A stretch of 64,000 nt of DNA from Lachnospiraceae bacterium P6B14. GTDB lineage: Bacteria > Bacillota > Clostridia > Lachnospirales > Lachnospiraceae. The DNA lies in the NCBI GenBank assembly GCA_000687695.1, contig JHWZ01000004.1, positions 1 to 64,000 on the forward strand. The letters run 5' to 3'. The position numbers were made by a program, and so were the translations under genes. The notes under the pieces are model-generated. The model saw only the letters and a program-made list of their open reading frames with translations, searched no databases and was not told where the DNA came from. Of this stretch, positions 43,294 through 51,191 are shown in pieces; position 1 is the first letter of the stretch, and each line of letters starts with the position of its first letter.

Positions 43294-45131
43294 CACTGAT
43301 CACCTCCTTCTGTATTATCTACGGCGGTGACCGTTTCATCCTCTGTCGACTGATCCTGAGCTTCCATGACGTCAGTAAGAACATCCGAAAGTTCCTGGGC
43401 AGCTTTAAGCTCATTTGCGATAAACTCAAACGTCATCGTGTAACCATAATCCTTATTCTTCGCCTTTCCAGGCTTCTTTGACTGGATTGTCTCAATCCAA
43501 ACATTTCTAATCATAGGGATGTTATTATTCAGCTGTATTATCAACGCAGATACAGATGAAAGTTTCTCATATGAATCTGCATTGATAGTCACCGTCTTGC
43601 CATCTGAAACTATGCTGTTAATTGTAAATGATGCAGGACATATAGCCTGAATATCGTCAAGCAACTGTCTTAGATGATTGTTATTCAGATCGGTAGCAAC
43701 CTTTACGCCCTTGTATGTACCATAGTTCTTCTCAATAGCCAGCAGCTCATTATACTCCGGCTCAATGCTCGCCATGGAGTTAACCTTCATCTGTGCAGCA
43801 TCACGCTCATCTCTTGCCGTAAACAGATTTAAGTATGACCATCCTGCGATAACGGCTGCCACGCAGACCAGAAGGCCAAAGATAAGAATCGGTCCGACCA
43901 TCGTGCCTTTTTTCGCATCCTTCTCTGCTACATCCTTGGAGATGAAGTTAACCGGAGCAAATACAGCTCCCATACAGTTCAGGTACTGAAGCATCGAGAT
44001 GGAGATTTCTACTTTACGGTTAAATCTTACTCCTGCGATCTCGGTAGGTGTCGTGGTAGGCAGGCCGAGCTCGTTAGACAGAAGCTCGTGGATACCTACG
44101 ATCGAGCATCCCCAACCAATCAGAGAAACGTTCTGGATAGGCTCGCCACGATGCTGAGCATTGTAATACTCTACGACGCGGATGATGTTACCGATGAGGT
44201 AATCACCATTGTTCGTAACCTCTATACGTTTCTGCAGTGAGAAATCATCGCTCGTATTCTCAACTCCCAGATGCGGCATCAGCACACGCTGGGATGAAAT
44301 AAGCTTATATGCTTTATCAAATGTCTCACATCTGAATGCCGGCTCCTCCTGAATGGCATCTGTGAAAACATTGACTCCGTACGGAACCACTCTCTGCAAA
44401 AGCAGCTTATCCTGGTTGACGACATTAACCAGTGTGGAATCGCGGTTTATCTGAATCGAAAGGCTTGTGCCGGATCCTACCTGACGCTTCATGATCTGGA
44501 ATACTGAGTTTCCGTCAGCCTCAAGTGAAGAGATCTTTACGCCGATCGCATCAGCCAGTGCGTAATATGAGTTGACCAGCTCGGTCGGTGCTGCGAATAC
44601 GAGCACATCCTGTACGAGCTCGCTATCGTCAGCACTCTCGATCGAGTCGCCTTTCTTTTTCTTCTTTTTCTTTTTATCGTCCCCTTTGCCCTCTTCAGCT
44701 TCTACCAGCTTGTCGAAATCCTGCTCGGTCGCAAGCTTAGTCTCCTCTCCACCTTTATAAGGCTTTCCCTGAAGAACATGAGAGAATACGTACTGCTCGA
44801 CATCTACCGGGAACAGGTCTCCCACTCTCGCCTGCACCAGCGCCCCCATACGCTGTTTACTAACTGCAGGCATCGTCGCCTCACGGCTGGCGATCTTTGA
44901 GGACGGAATTACGAATATCGCGTCCTTGCAACTGATGTGTTTCTCTTTCATCGTCTTTACGATCACACGTGCCAAATCAGTCACATCGATGATCTGTCCG
45001 TCGGACACACAGCCCTCCGGTGTCGTCACACGCATGCATCCGTAGATCGATGGCTCGTCATCGACATTGTCCATGTGAACAATGTGCGTTGTCCTGGATC
45101 CTACACGGATCACTAACACTTTCTTTGCCAT
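43293..45131 (-). CDS. pilM: PilM-PilN fusion protein
   Basis: The 612-aa protein joins two normally separate pilus parts. Residues 1-400 match the PilM actin-like ATPase (KKVLVIRVGSRTTHI, FVIPSSKIASREATMP, VSLIGWGCSIVGI). An inserted segment holds eight lysines in a row (about 155-162). Residues 415-437 form a TM helix and 440-580 a PilN-like coiled coil and ferredoxin-fold domain, with an acidic tail. In Gram-negative species PilM binds the cytoplasmic tail of PilN, here replaced by a covalent link. The length is close to PilM plus PilN. Confidence 0.87.
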   Translation of the reverse strand: MAKKVLVIRVGSRTTHIVHMDNVDDEPSIYGCMRVTTPEGCVSDGQIIDVTDLARVIVKTMKEKHISCKDAIFVIPSSKIASREATMPAVSKQRMGALVQARVGDLFPVDVEQYVFSHVLQGKPYKGGEETKLATEQDFDKLVEAEEGKGDDKKKKKKKKGDSIESADDSELVQDVLVFAAPTELVNSYYALADAIGVKISSLEADGNSVFQIMKRQVGSGTSLSIQINRDSTLVNVVNQDKLLLQRVVPYGVNVFTDAIQEEPAFRCETFDKAYKLISSQRVLMPHLGVENTSDDFSLQKRIEVTNNGDYLIGNIIRVVEYYNAQHRGEPIQNVSLIGWGCSIVGIHELLSNELGLPTTTPTEIAGVRFNRKVEISISMLQYLNCMGAVFAPVNFISKDVAEKDAKKGTMVGPILIFGLLVCVAAVIAGWSYLNLFTARDERDAAQMKVNSMASIEPEYNELLAIEKNYGTYKGVKVATDLNNNHLRQLLDDIQAICPASFTINSIVSDGKTVTINADSYEKLSSVSALIIQLNNNIPMIRNVWIETIQSKKPGKAKNKDYGYTMTFEFIANELKAAQELSDVLTDVMEAQDQSTEDETVTAVDNTEGGDQ

Positions 45132-45194
45132 AACACTCCTCCACGAAGCTTAATATAGTGGTTCTATTTCAACATCGTTTAGCGATGATGATTT

Positions 45195-45968
45195 CTACAT
45201 TCCCATGAGCCCCATATACCAGTCGAACATCGCTCCACCCCACAGCAGGCAGATAAATATAGCAACCGATAAGTACGGACCGAAGGCAAACTTGCCTTTC
45301 TTCTTGGTGACCGCTATGCGGATACCCTCGATGATCGCTCCCATGATACATCCGATCACGATGGCAAAAAACACTCTGCTCAGTCCTAAGCACATCCCTG
45401 CACACGCCATCAACTCGATATCACCGAGTCCCATGCCACCCTTGCCGGTGATCAACCGGAACAAAATAGCTATGATAAGCAGAAACGCTCCTGCACATAC
45501 TGCTCCGAGCAGATAGTCAAGCCAGTTGTCGAGATCAAGGCACATATGCACGATGCCGATCAGCAGGATAATGATGTAGCTCCCTACCGGTATCATCATG
45601 GTCCTGAAATCGATGACCGTGATCACGATGAGGCACGAGGTGACGAAACACCACAGCGCACTCTCGACGCTCCAACCGTTGATAAGGAACACTGCTACAT
45701 ACAGGATACCGTTTAGCGCTTCAACTATCGGGTACTGGACCGAGATCTTTGCTCCACAGTATCTGCACTTCCCTTTCAGGAAAATCCAACTGAACAACGG
45801 AAACAGGTCATACCATCTGAGCTTATGATTACAGCTCATGCAGTGCGAGTTTACGGTGACTATGCTCTCCTCTTTCGGTATACGATATATACACACATTC
45901 AGAAAGCTCCCGATCACTATTCCGTAGATGAATACGACCGGGCAAAGAACATACCATAAATCGCCCAT
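45195..45968 (-). CDS. pilD: Prepilin peptidase (PilD/GspO family)
   Basis: This membrane aspartyl protease removes prepilin leaders and may methylate the new N-terminus. The start at 45968 (MGDLW) follows AGGAGA. The 257-aa protein has the N-terminal cysteine pairs CMSC and CRYC of the methylase domain, about eight TM helices, and the two catalytic Asp in IDFRTMMIP and GLGDIELM. It is the first gene of the minus-strand T4P assembly operon. Confidence 0.95.
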   Translation of the reverse strand: MGDLWYVLCPVVFIYGIVIGSFLNVCIYRIPKEESIVTVNSHCMSCNHKLRWYDLFPLFSWIFLKGKCRYCGAKISVQYPIVEALNGILYVAVFLINGWSVESALWCFVTSCLIVITVIDFRTMMIPVGSYIIILLIGIVHMCLDLDNWLDYLLGAVCAGAFLLIIAILFRLITGKGGMGLGDIELMACAGMCLGLSRVFFAIVIGCIMGAIIEGIRIAVTKKKGKFAFGPYLSVAIFICLLWGGAMFDWYMGLMGM

Positions 45969-46167
45969 TTTTTGGTCTCCTAGCGGTGTTTGCGCCATAC
46001 GAAAAACACTTAAAAGGGCGCACTACACCCATTTAATCTATATTATAATATCACTTTTATACGGAAAATGCAAGAAAAATCGGCAAATTTGTTAAAAAAC
46101 TATAAGCCTTTAATAGAAAAATTAAACCCGAAAAATCGTTATTTTTTTCGACTAATCACAAGACCAA

Positions 46168-46204
46168 GGGGGTACACTCTGCCAAAAGCACAGAATGTAC
46201 CCCC
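46168..46204. other. Hairpin in the pilD upstream gap
   Basis: GGGGGTACA-C-TCTG pairs with CAGA-A-TGTACCCCC (one mismatch) around a 9-base loop. T-runs are absent on both sides. The rest of the 265-bp gap (45969-46233) is A/T-rich and shows no gene. Confidence 0.65.
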
Positions 46205-46233
46205 TCGAGGAAAAATATCTTTCTTAAAAAAAA

Positions 46234-46872
46234 TCAAAAACCTAGGTCATCATTTACCAAAATTACCTTCATTCTGTCCGGATGCATCTCCAGTCTGGTG
46301 ATCAAAAGCTGGCAACAGATGCTTTGCGGCGATTTGCAGTCTGCACAGGATCCCGTCTTTTTGCATGGAGTCTCGATATCGAAACGTTGTGCGTTTATCG
46401 GTGCTGCCTCATGGCGTGTCCTCTCTATCGCGGAATCGAGATCGGATACAACCTTGTTCATGCCGATGATCATCACCACGTGCTCCGGTCCATATGCGAT
46501 ACACGAAACACGGTTAGCATTTCCATCGAGATTCACAAGGATACCATCCTCGGTTATAGCATTCGAGCTCGCGATAAAGTAGTCGCACCCATACGCTTCT
46601 ATCTCTCTCTGTCGCTTTTCCTCAGGAGTCTTTGCTCCGTTTCGGTCTATATACTCGTAGTTTCCTTCGCTGAGCACCTGGGTTAATCCGATCTCCGCCG
46701 CAGACATCGTACCACCCCATGACACCTTTGATCCCTCCGGTATTATATCCAAAGCGATCTTCAGAGCCTCCTCCTTTGACTCAGCATAGAATCCTTCCAT
46801 GTGTCTGGACTTCAGCCCGGCGATAACCTTCTCGGCTAGCTTTCTGTTCCTTATAGTTCTATTCTCATTCAT
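46234..46872 (-). CDS. LUD-domain protein (lactate utilization family)
   Basis: The 212-aa protein matches the DUF1121/LUD group: N-terminal RNRKLAEKVIAGLKSRHMEGFYA, VSWGGTMSAAEIG, DYFIASSNAITEDGILVNLDGNANR, and a C-terminal cysteine cluster (CKKTGSCADCKSPQSICC) likely to bind an Fe-S cluster. LutC proteins belong to L-lactate oxidation, but lutA and lutB are absent here, so the substrate is unknown. It has its own promoter, with a palindrome on its -10. Confidence 0.88.
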   Translation of the reverse strand: MNENRTIRNRKLAEKVIAGLKSRHMEGFYAESKEEALKIALDIIPEGSKVSWGGTMSAAEIGLTQVLSEGNYEYIDRNGAKTPEEKRQREIEAYGCDYFIASSNAITEDGILVNLDGNANRVSCIAYGPEHVVMIIGMNKVVSDLDSAIERTRHEAAPINAQRFDIETPCKKTGSCADCKSPQSICCQLLITRLEMHPDRMKVILVNDDLGF

Positions 46873-46942
46873 GCGTATCCCTCCTACAAAAAAGTCCCAG
46901 ATTTCAACCGATCCCGGATCTTGGGGGTATACTCTCTGGAAC

Positions 46943-46960
46943 TATGTTGAATACAACATA
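46943..46960. promoter_or_regulatory. Palindromic operator candidate at the LUD promoter
   Basis: TATGTTG-AATA-CAACATA is a perfect 18-bp palindrome covering the predicted -10. Binding of a dimeric repressor would block the promoter. Confidence 0.65.
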
Positions 46961-46983
46961 CCACACAAATCATATGATGTCAA
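46955..46983 (-). promoter_or_regulatory. Predicted promoter of the LUD gene
   Basis: Minus strand TTGACA (46983-46978), 17 bp, TATGTT (46960-46955); the -10 is the first half of the palindrome. Confidence 0.65.
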
Positions 46984-47067
46984 GAGAACTCTTTCAAAAA
47001 CCGTGCTATCAAACGCCGCCCTTCAGGAATACAATGTCAATCAAACATTCTATTCCTAATACTCTGA

Positions 47068-47319
47068 TCAAATCTTTTCGTATCCATCGTTTCGATGGAT
47101 ATAATTATATACTTCATTGATTTCAGCTGTCGGACCACATTCGTTAAGTGCAGACATATATGATTCGACTAATGATGCTTCCCTACTGACACAGTCGACT
47201 ATTTCATCAACATCAAAACCTTTCTGCATCATTCTTCGAACCACCATGAGACAATCAAGCTCTTTTCCACGTCTCTCTACAAAAGAATCTCTATACATAC
47301 GCTCCTGCTCAACAGTCAT
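47068..47319 (-). CDS. Small helical protein
   Basis: The 83-aa product is fully helical and charged (EQERMYRDSFVERRGKELDC, then VRRMMQKGFDVDEIVDCVSR). It lacks membrane segments and known motifs. It has a close-to-consensus promoter at 47354-47381 and stands between the LUD gene and the divergent recombinase gene. A role as a small recombination accessory factor is possible by position only; I do not recognise it. Confidence 0.65.
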   Translation of the reverse strand: MTVEQERMYRDSFVERRGKELDCLMVVRRMMQKGFDVDEIVDCVSREASLVESYMSALNECGPTAEINEVYNYIHRNDGYEKI

Positions 47320-47353
47320 ATACTCTTTCCTCCATCTCTTTGTTGCACCTTCT

Positions 47354-47381
47354 ATTTTACCTTATATACTGGTATTGTCAA
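47354..47381 (-). promoter_or_regulatory. Predicted promoter of the 83-aa gene
   Basis: Minus strand TTGACA (47381-47376), 16 bp, TAAAAT (47359-47354). Confidence 0.7.
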
Positions 47382-47505
47382 CCCTGTTTTTTCAACGATT
47401 AAGAATAATCAATACCATCTGTAAAAACTTGAAAAAAACTGATTTCAGTATTTCATTATGCTATTATTCTGTCAAACAACACGAACAGTCAAAGGAGGAC
47501 CAAAA

Positions 47506-48615
47506 ATGAACCGAACAACAAGCATCACCATCACCTCACTGCCATCCGCATCAGACCAAGCCTGCACACCCACGCTCAATCGCTGGTTCGACATCTGGAT
47601 GAACACATACAAACTAGGCCGCATCAAACCGACGACCATGGATACTTATCGTGCTCTCTACGACAGACACATAAGAAACTCTGTAGGCACGCACACACTG
47701 GATGAGTTTCACCCGATACACATTCAAAAAATCTACAATGACTTTTTGAACAAAGGCTACTCTCCGAAGTACCTCTCGACACTCCATACTATGCTAAACA
47801 ACATGTTTAAAAAGGCTCTCGCCAACGAACTCATAGCCTCAAATCCATGTGCCCTCACAGATCGCCCGGGATCAGATATATCAGATCACCGTGTGCTGAC
47901 AATAGGCGAACAACTCGCCCTCTGCGAACATATGAAACGACCTCGATTCCGCCACGTAGAGCCCGCAGTCACCACGCTTCTCGGCACAGGTCTGCGGATC
48001 GGCGAACTCCTGGCCCTCAAGTGGTCCGACATACATATAGCCGATGATATGCCCGGATCCTACGGCATTCCGGATCCTGTAAGCTTCCTAACCGTCCGTC
48101 ACACCCTGGTCCGCGTCAAAAATGAAGGCACACCCGGTACCCATTTTCTCCTCCAGTCGCCCAAAACCAAGTCGTCTCTTCGCTCCATTCCTTTGCAGGA
48201 TTGTGTTGTCGAGGCGCTCCGTCGTCAGCAAGCTCTGCAGTTGGAATACAGAAAAAGGCCAACCTGGAGCCCATATCCGGGCTTCGAAGGTCTCGTATTC
48301 TGCGGACGACACGGCCAACCTCAGTGGCGTTCAACCATCGTGGCCAACATAAATACCATCGTTGACTCATATAATAAAACCGCAGAAAAAGTCTCCGACA
48401 CAACAAACTACCCCGCAAGCCATATCGAACATATCCTCCCTCACGCCTTCCGCCACACCTTCGCTACAAGAAGTCTTGAGGCCGGCATTCCTCCCAAGGT
48501 TGTTCAGCACTGGCTCGGTCATGCCAGCATTAAAATGACATTGGATCTGTATACTCATGTTAGCCACGATCTCTCCGCTCAGTACATGCACATGCTCGAA
48601 GCCAGCCTATGCTAA
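47506..48615 (+). CDS. Tyrosine recombinase (phage integrase family)
   Basis: The start at 47506 follows AAAGGAGG. The 369-aa protein has an N-terminal SAM-like core-binding domain (about 25-120) and a C-terminal catalytic domain with Arg in GTGLRIGELLALKW, Lys in SPKTKSSLRSIPL, the HAFRHTFATR box, His in HWLGHAS and the Tyr nucleophile in LDLYTHV. All catalytic residues are present. No excisionase, relaxase or phage genes are near, and no tRNA attachment site is visible, so it may be solitary. It lies 1.3 kb from the nearest silent pilin cassette and is the best local candidate for inverting the cassettes. Confidence 0.94.
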   Translation: MNRTTSITITSLPSASDQACTPTLNRWFDIWMNTYKLGRIKPTTMDTYRALYDRHIRNSVGTHTLDEFHPIHIQKIYNDFLNKGYSPKYLSTLHTMLNNMFKKALANELIASNPCALTDRPGSDISDHRVLTIGEQLALCEHMKRPRFRHVEPAVTTLLGTGLRIGELLALKWSDIHIADDMPGSYGIPDPVSFLTVRHTLVRVKNEGTPGTHFLLQSPKTKSSLRSIPLQDCVVEALRRQQALQLEYRKRPTWSPYPGFEGLVFCGRHGQPQWRSTIVANINTIVDSYNKTAEKVSDTTNYPASHIEHILPHAFRHTFATRSLEAGIPPKVVQHWLGHASIKMTLDLYTHVSHDLSAQYMHMLEASLC

Positions 48616-48654
48616 GTGCATGCAACAATGCATGTAACAAAAATATAAATAGTC

Positions 48655-48684
48655 ACAAAAAAAGCAGCGGTCTCATGCCGCTGC
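48655..48684 (-). terminator. Terminator of the 87-aa gene
   Basis: GCAGCGG (48664-48670) pairs with CCGCTGC (48678-48684); the A-run at 48657-48663 is a T-run on the minus strand. It may also end the recombinase transcript. Confidence 0.8.
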
Positions 48685-48707
48685 ATTATTCTCATATCTA
48701 TTAAAGT

Positions 48708-48971
48708 TCACCCTACAGCTCCAAAAACCGGTTTATTCATTGCCATTTTTTCTTCATATTCCTCATCAGATACAATCTCAAGCGGATTGCCAAGACCAAG
48801 ATGACTAAACACAACCATTAAGACTTCACCGGCATTTGCAGTAGGGTTTTCGTTGATGAACTCCATAACTGTATCCTTTAGCGCAACGTCCTTTTCCATG
48901 CATCTAATCGTATAATCCACAAAATCATTATAGCTTTTGGGAACATTTTTTAAAATATCAATCGTATCCAT
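48708..48971 (-). CDS. Small acidic protein, paralogue of the gene at 30949
   Basis: Start 48971 (MDTIDIL) follows GGGAGGGAG. The 87-aa protein shares the SYNDFV, ENPTANAGEVL, LGLGNPLEIVSDEE and C-terminal PVFGAVG blocks with the 93-aa protein at 30949. It is acidic and helical. A third, broken copy of its 3' end lies at 49179-49250, and the 86-bp dispersed repeat lies upstream, so this family appears to duplicate and decay locally. Function unknown. Confidence 0.72.
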   Translation of the reverse strand: MDTIDILKNVPKSYNDFVDYTIRCMEKDVALKDTVMEFINENPTANAGEVLMVVFSHLGLGNPLEIVSDEEYEEKMAMNKPVFGAVG

Positions 48972-48999
48972 ATACTCCCTCCCGCGCTTAAAGCAATTG

Positions 49000-49087
49000 T
49001 TTTTCAGACAGCGAATCCTACCATTCGGACAAAATAGGACGATGTATTCAACGAAAAATATCAAAATCTTCCATTGACTGATTTTCT
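49000..49087. repeat. Dispersed 86-bp repeat, copy 2
   Basis: Matches 31527-31612 across its length. On the minus strand the frame MEDFDIFR is followed by a stop, so this copy is more decayed than the other. Confidence 0.7.
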
Positions 49088-49178
49088 AGCAAGAACACGC
49101 TGCTTTATGTGAATACACTGATAGTGACACCGGCTCTGACAGGTATACGTTTTACGTATCAAATTAATAAACTCAGGA

Positions 49179-49250
49179 CTCATGCCGCTGCATTATTCTC
49201 TTATCTATTCACATTTACCCTACATCTACAAAAACCTGTTTATTCATATA
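49179..49250 (-). pseudogene. 3' fragment of a third small acidic paralogue
   Basis: It repeats 48672-48745 with scattered changes, starting CTCATGCCGCTGC. On the minus strand it ends MNKQVFVDVG then stop, matching MNKPVFGAVG of the intact neighbour. No upstream coding sequence is left. Confidence 0.65.
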
Positions 49251-49321
49251 CTCCCGTGTTTTTATGTAAAAGCGTATTTGCTTTTTCGGTGATTTTATTT
49301 GCAATTATATAATCCTTATGG

Positions 49322-49819
49322 TCAATTCCCCGCTTTAAGCAATCGATTTCCATCTGAATCAGACGGATCTCCGGTAGTATACTTACAAGCCAACACTTTC
49401 GAATCTTTTTCAACTGTCACCGAAATCTGTGCAGCACCCTTGTTTTCAATCTTCCACTCAACCTTTATTGTTCCTCCCTGGGCCGCAGATGATCCCATCT
49501 CAATCTGTGATAAATCACCAAGCTCACTGGTCACCGCATCATAAACAGTTTTCGAATCCCCCGAAAGCGACGTGGTCGTTCCTACCGTAAACTGGCCATC
49601 ATTTTCTATCTGATGATTCGCAATGGCGATATTCACACTTGAGGCGATATTATCCAACTTGGTAAGATCAGTCGATTCACGCGAACGCTGAATATTGGGA
49701 ATAACCGCCAAAGCGATAACGCCAACAAGAATTGCCATAATAGCTATAGTAATAATAATCTCTACAAGAGAGAATCCTTCTCTCTCAAAGTTCAAGCACT
49801 TTTGTAATCTCCTCTTCAT
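49322..49819 (-). CDS. Type IV pilin-like protein, diverged copy
   Basis: The 165-aa prepilin starts MKRRLQKCLNFEREG|FSLVEIIITIAIMAILVGVIAL with Glu at +5. Unlike the cassettes, its 5' coding sequence uses different codons from the 55698-56207 pilin, so it is not a recent copy. It has its own GGGGAT ribosome site, ATG and promoter (49879-49907). The C-terminal part is a short beta domain with a Cys near the end (LACKYTTGD). It is probably expressed as an alternative major or minor pilin. Confidence 0.86.
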   Translation of the reverse strand: MKRRLQKCLNFEREGFSLVEIIITIAIMAILVGVIALAVIPNIQRSRESTDLTKLDNIASSVNIAIANHQIENDGQFTVGTTTSLSGDSKTVYDAVTSELGDLSQIEMGSSAAQGGTIKVEWKIENKGAAQISVTVEKDSKVLACKYTTGDPSDSDGNRLLKAGN

Positions 49820-49878
49820 ACAGATCCCCTTTCAACATCGAGCAATAACCCGAAACACATTCTTCATATCCGTATCTG

Positions 49879-49907
49879 ATTATATCATATGTTTCCAAAA
49901 CATACAA
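49879..49907 (-). promoter_or_regulatory. Predicted promoter of the diverged pilin, with spacer palindrome
   Basis: Minus strand TTGTAT (49907-49902), 17 bp, TATAAT (49884-49879). The spacer region holds TATGTTT-CCA-AAACATA (49888-49904), a candidate operator. Confidence 0.65.
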
Positions 49908-49961
49908 GCATTTGTTTACAATCTGTTAACATTTATCGAATAATACCTTCTTCTGTTTTAG

Positions 49962-50110
49962 AAAAGAGAATTCAGAAGTATTTAGCAGGCGAGAGAGAGG
50001 GCTTCTCACTCGTAGAGTTGATCATCGTTATCGCGATCATGGCTATCTTGATCGGTGTCATCGCTCTGGCGGTCATTCCGAATATCCAGAGATCTAGAGA
50101 GTCGAAGGAT
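49962..50110 (+). repeat. Pilin 5' repeat, copy A
   Basis: It begins AAAAGAGAATTCAG. The first 49 bases are identical in all four copies (A 49962, B 51108, C 55127, D 56203). Copy A then has scattered synonymous changes to base 149. Confidence 0.93.
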
Positions 50111-50485
50111 CTGACAACATTGGATAATATCCTTAGTTCAGCTAATATTGCAATTGCAAACAACCAGATTTCTGGTGAAGGAAATTTTATTGTAGGCGGA
50201 ACAGCTACAGGTACAGGAGCTGCTAAGGTAAAGGCTGCTGTTGAGCAGGAACTTGGTACAACAATGACACTTACATCTTCAGCAGCAAACGCAGATGGTG
50301 TCACAAAACAAATTAAGGTTTCATGGACGGCTGCAACAGCAACTACAGCTGCTAAGATTACAGTTGAATGGGGTAATGGATCGGTTCCGTGTGAGTACAC
50401 TGATGCAGCTACTGGCGAGCCAAAAAATGATGCTGGAAAAAGATTGTTTAAAGTTGAAAGCAAATCAACAACCTCAACAACCTGA
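49962..50485 (+). pseudogene. Silent pilin cassette A
   Basis: The frame encodes the prepilin leader KRIQKYLAGEREG, the FSLVELIIVIAIMAILIGVI helix and a variable domain ending SKSTTSTT. Homology to the expressed pilin begins right after the position of its start codon. The only upstream in-frame ATG (49889) lies in the promoter region of the neighbouring pilin and has no ribosome site. I therefore read it as a donor cassette, not an expressed gene. It is tail-to-tail with cassette B. Confidence 0.8.
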
Positions 50486-50520
50486 TTTATAACAAAACAA
50501 GTTAATCAAAAGTAAAGTAA

Positions 50521-50547
50521 AACACCGGAGTAAAACACTCCGGTGTT
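50521..50547. terminator. Bidirectional terminator between cassettes A and B
   Basis: AACACCGGAGT pairs with ACTCCGGTGTT (11 bp) around AAAAC, with A and T tracts outside. Its centre (50534) coincides with the midpoint of the A/B inverted-repeat segment (50535). Confidence 0.9.
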
Positions 50548-50602
50548 GTTTTTAGAATTAAACAATGCATTATAATCATACAATGATTATTATATACAAT
50601 TA

Positions 50603-51108
50603 TTAGTTTGTCACTTCGAATTCTTTGTCAGCTCCTGCATCATCATCAGTATAATCACAAGTAACAACTGCGCCAGAAGAATCCTTGACTGAAACAGTAA
50701 TCTGTGCAGCAGCTGAGGTTGATGCCTGAGTCCATTCTACAACAACTGTATTTCCAGAAGCAGCTGCCTTGCTAGATCCCATGCTTATTGTTGCGCCAAG
50801 TTCAGTCTGAACAGCTGTCTGAATCTTTGCCGCATCTCCAGTTGTCGCACCAGTTCCATCTGTAGCAGCTCCGCCATAAACAAAACTACCAGCACCAGAT
50901 ATTTTATTATTAGCTATTGCAATATTTGTTGAGCTAAGAATATTATCAAGCGTAGTAAGGTCTTTACTTTCTCTTGATCTCTGGATATTTGGGATAACCG
51001 CAAGAGCGATAACACCGATCAGGATAGCCATGATCGCGATGACGATGATCAGCTCGACAAGTGAGAAGCCCTCTCTCTCGCCTGCTAAATACTTCTGAAT
51101 TCTCTTTT
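50603..51108 (-). pseudogene. Silent pilin cassette B
   Basis: The frame carries the same leader and helix as the expressed pilin and a variable domain (LSSTNIAIANNKISGAGSFV onward) most like cassette A. An in-frame ATG exists at 51133 but has no ribosome site in front; an AAGGAG lies after it, where the expressed copy has its ribosome site and ATG, so this may be an old expression site that lost its start. Translation in place is doubtful. Confidence 0.75.
50960..51108 (-). repeat. Pilin 5' repeat, copy B
   Basis: Inverted relative to copy A. Identical to the others for the first 49 bases; differs at a few synonymous sites, and more after about base 140. Confidence 0.93.
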
Positions 51109-51120
51109 CCCAAACACTCC

Positions 51121-51149
51121 TTGTATAATGCATAAAGTTATGTTATACT
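51121..51149 (+). promoter_or_regulatory. Predicted promoter of the GNAT-methyltransferase gene
   Basis: TTGTAT (51121-51126), 17 bp, TATACT (51144-51149). It begins 13 bases beyond the end of cassette B. Confidence 0.7.
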
Positions 51150-51191
51150 GTAATCGTTTTAATGGTAATATGCGTTGGAGGATACTGTAAT

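Noticed and set aside
46168-46204. Terminator of the LUD gene
   Set aside because: The stem is strong but no T-run follows on either strand, so it is listed only as a hairpin.
47506-48615. Integrated prophage or ICE around the recombinase
   Set aside because: No structural, replication or conjugation genes and no flanking tRNA or attachment repeats are seen; housekeeping and pilus genes lie close on both sides.
49889-50485. Cassette A as an expressed pilin starting at ATG 49889
   Set aside because: No ribosome site precedes this ATG, the 26 extra residues are not pilin-like, and the ATG lies in the promoter palindrome of the opposite gene.
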